Of a stretch of DNA of 64,000 nucleotides, positions 59,689 through 64,000 are shown in pieces (position 1 is the first letter of the stretch; every line of letters begins with the position of its first letter). Location of the stretch: assembly GCA_030762935.1 (NCBI GenBank), contig CM060890.1, positions 153,422,129 to 153,486,128 on the forward strand. Reading direction: 5' to 3'. A program made the position numbers and the translations under genes. The notes under the pieces were generated by a model. It made no database searches. It saw nothing but the letters and a program-made list of their open reading frames with translations, and had not been told where the DNA came from. The stretch is from Hymenopus coronatus. Its lineage: Eukaryota > Arthropoda > Insecta > Mantodea > Hymenopodidae.

Positions 59689-59694
59689 AGGTAT

Positions 59695-60570
59695 AATGTC
59701 CTGTTCTTGGTTTCATTCTGGTTACCGTTCTCAGCTTATTGGGGACCATAATCTTGAATTCTGTATAATGTCCTGTTCTTGGTTACATTCTGGTTACTGT
59801 TCTCAGCTTATTGAGGACCAAAATCATGAATTCTGTATAACTCCCTGTTCTTGGTTTCATTCTGGTTACCGTTTTCAGCTTATTGAGGACCAAAATCTGA
59901 GTTCTGTATAACTCCCAGTTCTTGGTTTCATTCTGGTTACTGTTCTCAGCTTATTGAGGACCAAAATCTTGAATTCTATATAATGTCCTGTTCTTGGTTT
60001 CATTCTCATTACTGTTCTCAGCTTATTGAGGACCAAAATCTTGAGTTCTGTATAACTCCTAGTTCTTGGTTTCATTCTGGTTACTGTTCTCAGCTTATTG
60101 AGGACCAAAATCTTGAATTCTGTATAATGTCCTGTTCTTGGTTTCATTCTGGTTACTGTTCTCAGCTTATTGAGGACCAAAATCTTGAGTTCTGTATAAC
60201 TCCCAGTTCTTGGTTTCATTCTGGTTGCTGTTCTCAGCTTATTGAGGACCAAAATCTTGAATTCTGTATAACGTCCTGTTCTTGGTTTCATTCTGGTTAC
60301 TGTTCTCAGCTTATTGAGAACCAAAATCTTGAATTCTGTATAACTCCCTGTTCTTGATTTCATTCTGGTTACCAGTCTCAGCTTATTGAGGCCCAAATCT
60401 TGAGTTCTGTAGAACTTCCTGTTCTTGGTTTCATTCTGATTACTGTTCTCAGCTTATTGAGAACCAAAATCTTAATTCCCTGTTCTTGGTTTCATTCTGG
60501 TTACCGTTCTCAGCTTATTGAGAACCAAAATCTTGAGTTCTGTATAACTTCCTGTTCTTGGGTCATTATG
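59695..60570. repeat. 72-bp tandem repeat, right part of the interrupted array
   Basis: It resumes at 'gtataatgtcctgttcttgg' and continues for about 12 units to about 60,560, with one truncated unit near 60,475. The sequence is the same as in the left part. Confidence 0.93.
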
Positions 60571-60589
60571 AACCAGCCTTATCTCTTAT

Positions 60590-60860
60590 AGTTTACCAAT
60601 AATACAAAAGTCATCCAGAATGAAGAGGACTTCAGAGGCAACCCCCAGAAAATTTAACAGTACATTTGTGATGAAAATATCTTAAATATATGCTTCTCAA
60701 TCAAAATACCTAGAGCCATTTTTGATAAAATCAACATTTTATAAAATTTATCCCTATAAGGTTGGTTTGGAGTCAGTGGATTTTCTTGAAAATCTTTGTG
60801 TTGCATCCCTAGAAAATGTTGAACTTGAATAACAAGGATATCTTTTTCTAGGTGAAATCT
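60590..60860 (-). repeat. ~0.85-kb repeat family, inverted fragment
   Basis: On the minus strand it reads 'aagattttcaagaaaatcc', 'taaatatattt..', 'attttctgggggttgcctct' and 'tcttcattctggatgact', matching the middle of the unit. It is the only inverted copy. Confidence 0.65.
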
Positions 60861-60871
60861 TGGTTAACATA

Positions 60872-61110
60872 AGCCTGCCTCGGTAGTGTGGAGGCAGCAT
60901 GTCTACCGTACACTCAAGAGGTCACGAGTTCAAGCCTTGCTTAGGTTTAGTTATTCAGATGAGTTTTTTTTACCGGGATTTTCCCTTATGAGAAGATGAA
61001 TTTCAAGTAACTTATAATTGCATGAACCCGGACATTATTAGAGCATAATTTTACCGAATTTGTACATCATCCGATCACCCACCAGGTTAAATGTCATTAA
61101 GCTAAAAAAG
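60872..61110 (+). mobile_element. tRNA-derived SINE, family A
   Basis: A-box-like CGGTAGTGTGG (60,880-60,890) and B-box GGTCACGAGTTCAAGCC (60,920-60,936), then a family body 'gcttaggtttagttattcag', 'gggattttcccttatgagaa', 'catccgatcacccaccagg' and 'tgtcattaagct', shared with the copy at 28,268-28,495. Confidence 0.8.
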
Positions 61111-61652
61111 GAAGCAAAAAATGTTCTCTGCCTACTACATTGTACATTGTATGTATGTATTTATTCTCTACAATTGGGTACTGCCTGGTGGCAGAGTTAA
61201 ATATACAAAATTCACTTACAATAATAATCTTACAGTTAAATTAAGACTAGTGATACAACTAACATATAATACACTTTATTTTTTTTTTTTTTAATGCCTA
61301 ACTACTTATTACTCAGGATAGCAATACTTATGTCAATTACCAGCATGTTTATAAACAGTTATTATGAAGCCTTAACATTAATACAGTTTTTGAGATCCTT
61401 AATTACTTCACAATGTTTACTCAAATTAACTAACATTTATTCTCTTTAAATTATCCCTAAACTTCTTTAAGGTCAGAGGGCAGCCCTAAAAGGCTGCTAC
61501 AGACAATTCATTCCATTCTCCAATGGCACTATTAACAAAAGAAAATTGTCCTATGTCGGTTCTATACCTTCTACCCTTAATTTTATACAAATGATCGTTT
61601 TGTCCGTAGTATGCCAGGTTTTCTAATCACTTGCTAATGTCCACCCAGGCAT

Positions 61653-62221
61653 TTAAACCAGTATAAGCTTTAAATAGTGCCTTTGTGTTTTACGCCTAAC
61701 TTTTAGCAGCTCCCATTTATTCTCTTTGCCTTTCGAAAGTCCAAAATCTTTACCTCTCTTTATGAATTTAATCGCCCTTCTCTCTATCTTTTCCAGCGAA
61801 TCAGTTTGATTAACCCTGTGTGGATCCCAGCATGCCACTCCATATGGCTGCACTAAGGACTTGTAGGCAATTTCCTTGGACTTTGTGCTCCCCTTCTTCA
61901 GTGTTCTCATTATGAAGTGCAATGTCTTTCACACTTTCGTAGATGTAGAATGTATCTGATCCTCCCCTCCGGCATTATTTGACAAGCACGCTCCCAAATA
62001 TTTGCAGCTGTCCACCTGTGGAATTTATTCCCTGCCCATATGATAGCTATGAAGAACTTTCCCCTTATTCGACTAAAAACAATTGACTTACTTTTCCTAG
62101 CATTAATTGTCATTTTGTTTGCGGTGGCCCACCTACTTATTTCATTTAGGTCATCCTGAAGAGCGGTCTCATGCATAATATTTTGAACCTTATTGTAAAT
62201 AATACAATCGTCTGCAAACAA
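61653..62221 (-). pseudogene. RT catalytic and C-terminal fragment of the second non-LTR element
   Basis: Two overlapping frames: one with MFADDCIIYNKV (motif C) and INARKSKSIVF, the next with YKSLVQPYGVACWDPHRVNQ and KIERRAIKFI. A frameshift near 61,915 and further shifts around 62,000-62,090 break it. Confidence 0.8.
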
Positions 62222-62626
62222 TCTAATCTGACATTTTATATTTACAGTTATAAATATTTATAGTTATATCATTAACAAAGATAAGAAAAAGTAACGGACC
62301 CAGTACCGACCCTTGGGGTACACCCGAAATTACGAAACCCTTTTCAGATAGTTCTTTACAAACTCTTACTCTTTGTGTCCTTCTTTTCAGAAAAGGTTCT
62401 ATCCATGATACTATGTGATTATTGATTCCTGCTTTTGCTAGCTTTCAGACGAGTAAATTATGCAGCACTACATCAAAGGCTTTAGAAAAGGGTATCACTA
62501 CTGCATCAATCCATCCCCCTGCATCCACCTCATCTGCCAAATCCTGAAATAATGAGGTTATTTGACTTCCATACAAAAACCCAGATCTAAACCCATGATG
62601 TGCTTCTTTGAACCATTTCTTTTTTT

Positions 62627-62929
62627 CTAACTCGTCCCATATGTATTTGTAATTAAATGTTCCATTACTTTACAAACTATTGAAGTTAGGCTAACAGGTG
62701 GGTAATTGTTTATTTCAGTTATATTACCCTCTTTATATATTGGAACTACAATGGCGGTTTTCCAGTCTTCTGGTATAGCACAGTTGTTAATTGACGTATT
62801 AAACAAGAGCATTAGATAGGGAATTATGGGTTCTCCCCCTATTTTTAAAATTTCTGTAGGTATATTATTTGGTCCTCTTGATTTTCCATTCTGTAGCAGC
62901 TTGATTCTATTCCATAATTTGGATACCAT
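62627..62929 (-). pseudogene. RT N-terminal fragment of the second non-LTR element
   Basis: It contains KSRGPNNIPTEILKIG and AIPEDWKTAIVVPIYKEGN, typical of the fingers part of Jockey/CR1 RTs. The expected NYRPVSLTS is NYPPVSLTS here. Confidence 0.85.
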
Positions 62930-63240
62930 TATTTGAAAAAGTGATTATCCAACATCCCCAATTTCCTGTTCAGAATTATCAAACAATTTATGAAAGACTG
63001 ATTCAAAATGCAAATTTAATATGTCCTTATCATTTGCTACAGCAGTTGCATTAACTTTAAAGTGCGGTATGTCCTCTTTATTACCCCTGCGTCTTCTCAC
63101 GTAATTGTAAAAAGCTTTCTAGCCATTATTTTCCCTCTTAAGGATTTCTTCTAAGAACCATTCCTGTGCTTGCAACTTTTCATCTTGTAATTGTTGGTTA
63201 GTTCTTTAAGTTTATTAAAATGCTATTCTGATTTCCTCCT

Positions 63241-64000
63241 CTTGTTAGAGAAAGTAGAAATATATGGCAGTACATTACGGATTGAATCAACACTTGCTGT
63301 GTGAGGGAAGTAGAGGTATGCACGTTCCTTTCTTGTTGAATGGCTTAAATAGCATGCATGACTCATGCAAATTAACTGTGGGAAACATGCGTAGAATGCT
63401 GTATCCATTATTGGAGCAATTCATTCCAAATGAGAATCTGATTCTGTTTTGTTGTCACATGAACTTTCCGGCTTGCATGTTTTGTTTGCCCTCTGACTCC
63501 ATGAGTAATTGCTCCTGCCCCAAGCAGTACCCTAATGTCTAACAGTTTGAAGTAATGTTATTTCTTGCCGTGAAGCAGTTTTGACAAACTCTCATCACAC
63601 TGTTCTTTTTATCATTGTGCAATAAGAAACACTCACTGATATAAACAAGACAGAAAAGCACTTTCATATCTTAGAACTCATTGCTTGAAATAAATATTCA
63701 GAATACAGAGAAGAATAAATTAATACCTTTAAAATCAGAACTAGCTTCTATGGTGGTGTCTACATATAAGTCCAGCAGCTAATAAAATATTATTAAAGGT
63801 ACTTCATACTGCACACATGTGGACTAGGGTAAGGAAAAGCAGACTTTAGGGAGGTAACACAATAGGAAACTTCAAGGCAAAATTGTAAATTTAAGTAAAA
63901 TATTCTGTAATGTATTGATTGCCACTTTATTAGGGATAGACCTTGTCCCACTTCTACTCCAGGAATTCTCTTCTCCACAGGTCCATTCCTTGGCATTCAA
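63241..64000. other. Unassigned DNA at the right end
   Basis: No gene, tRNA, or known repeat recognised. Several open frames of 60-90 residues on both strands have no family resemblance. Confidence 0.5.

Larger units (their letters stand above)
55337..59694 (-). mobile_element. CR1/Jockey-group non-LTR retrotransposon inserted in the 72-bp array
   Basis: The element reads on the minus strand: ORF1 (59,688-58,573), ORF2 (58,573-55,614), then about 277 bp of 3' UTR with an (AC)n run at 55,431-55,477. It has no real 5' UTR: sequence begins about 15 bp before the first ATG of ORF1, so it is either a short-UTR element or slightly 5' truncated. The element lies between 'gaatt' and 'gtataat' of a single 72-bp unit, so the array was there first. 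The clade is inferred from the esterase in ORF1 and the APE-type endonuclease in ORF2. Confidence 0.88.
61250..63200 (-). mobile_element. Second non-LTR retrotransposon (Jockey/CR1 group), 5'-truncated and decayed
   Basis: On the minus strand it reads from about 63,190 (AQEWFLEEILKRENNG, YVRRRRGNKEDIPHFKVNA, NLHFESVFHKLFDN) through RT blocks GKSRGPNNIPTEILK, CAIPEDWKTAIVVPIYKEG, ISGVPQGSVLGPLLFLI (about 62,330-62,285) and MFADDCIIYNKVQNI, to the C-terminal GRRYRTDIGQFSFVNSAIGE near 61,540. Frameshifts and stops separate the blocks. The endonuclease and ORF1 are absent. An A-run lies at about 61,280 on this strand. It is not the same family as the element at 55-60 kb. Confidence 0.85.

Overview
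The window is nuclear DNA from an animal with large, repeat-filled introns. Spliceosomal introns, an ataxin-3 gene, a CSDE1/UNR exon, Penelope-like and CR1/Jockey-type retroelements and several tRNA-derived SINE families point to an invertebrate, most likely an arthropod. That phylum is an inference; nothing in the window proves it.

Layout. Positions 1 to about 26,470 are one tandem satellite of roughly 95-bp monomers (some 275 copies) with several kinds of higher-order duplication and no genes. After about 1.4 kb of unassigned DNA comes a complete ataxin-3 (ATXN3) gene on the minus strand. Its six coding exons lie between 42,988 (start codon) and 27,937 (stop codon), all phases agree, and they encode about 340 residues with the Josephin catalytic Cys, His and Asn plus three ubiquitin-interacting motifs. 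Its introns hold a decayed Penelope-like element (about 30.2-32.9 kb), copies of an unidentified ~0.85-kb repeat (33.6-35.9 kb) and a second satellite of 76/67-bp monomers (35.95-40.97 kb) interrupted by a SINE.

About 85 bp of DNA with two CCAAT boxes and a YY1-type motif separates the ATXN3 start codon from a putative 5' untranslated exon on the plus strand. That exon appears to splice to an exon at 43,631-44,542 encoding the N-terminus of CSDE1/UNR up to the first cold-shock domain. The two genes therefore seem to be head to head around a bidirectional promoter. The rest of CSDE1 was not found.

From 44.5 kb to the end I see mostly intron or intergenic DNA full of mobile elements: SINEs, three more copies of the 0.85-kb repeat, a decayed DUF7869-like gene split by a mariner-like fragment, a second Penelope-like fragment, a 72-bp tandem array, a nearly full-coding-length CR1/Jockey-type retrotransposon (ORF1 with an SGNH-esterase domain; ORF2 with endonuclease and reverse transcriptase) inserted into that array, and a second, more decayed non-LTR element. 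Most open frames in the satellites are by-products of repeat periodicity, not genes.
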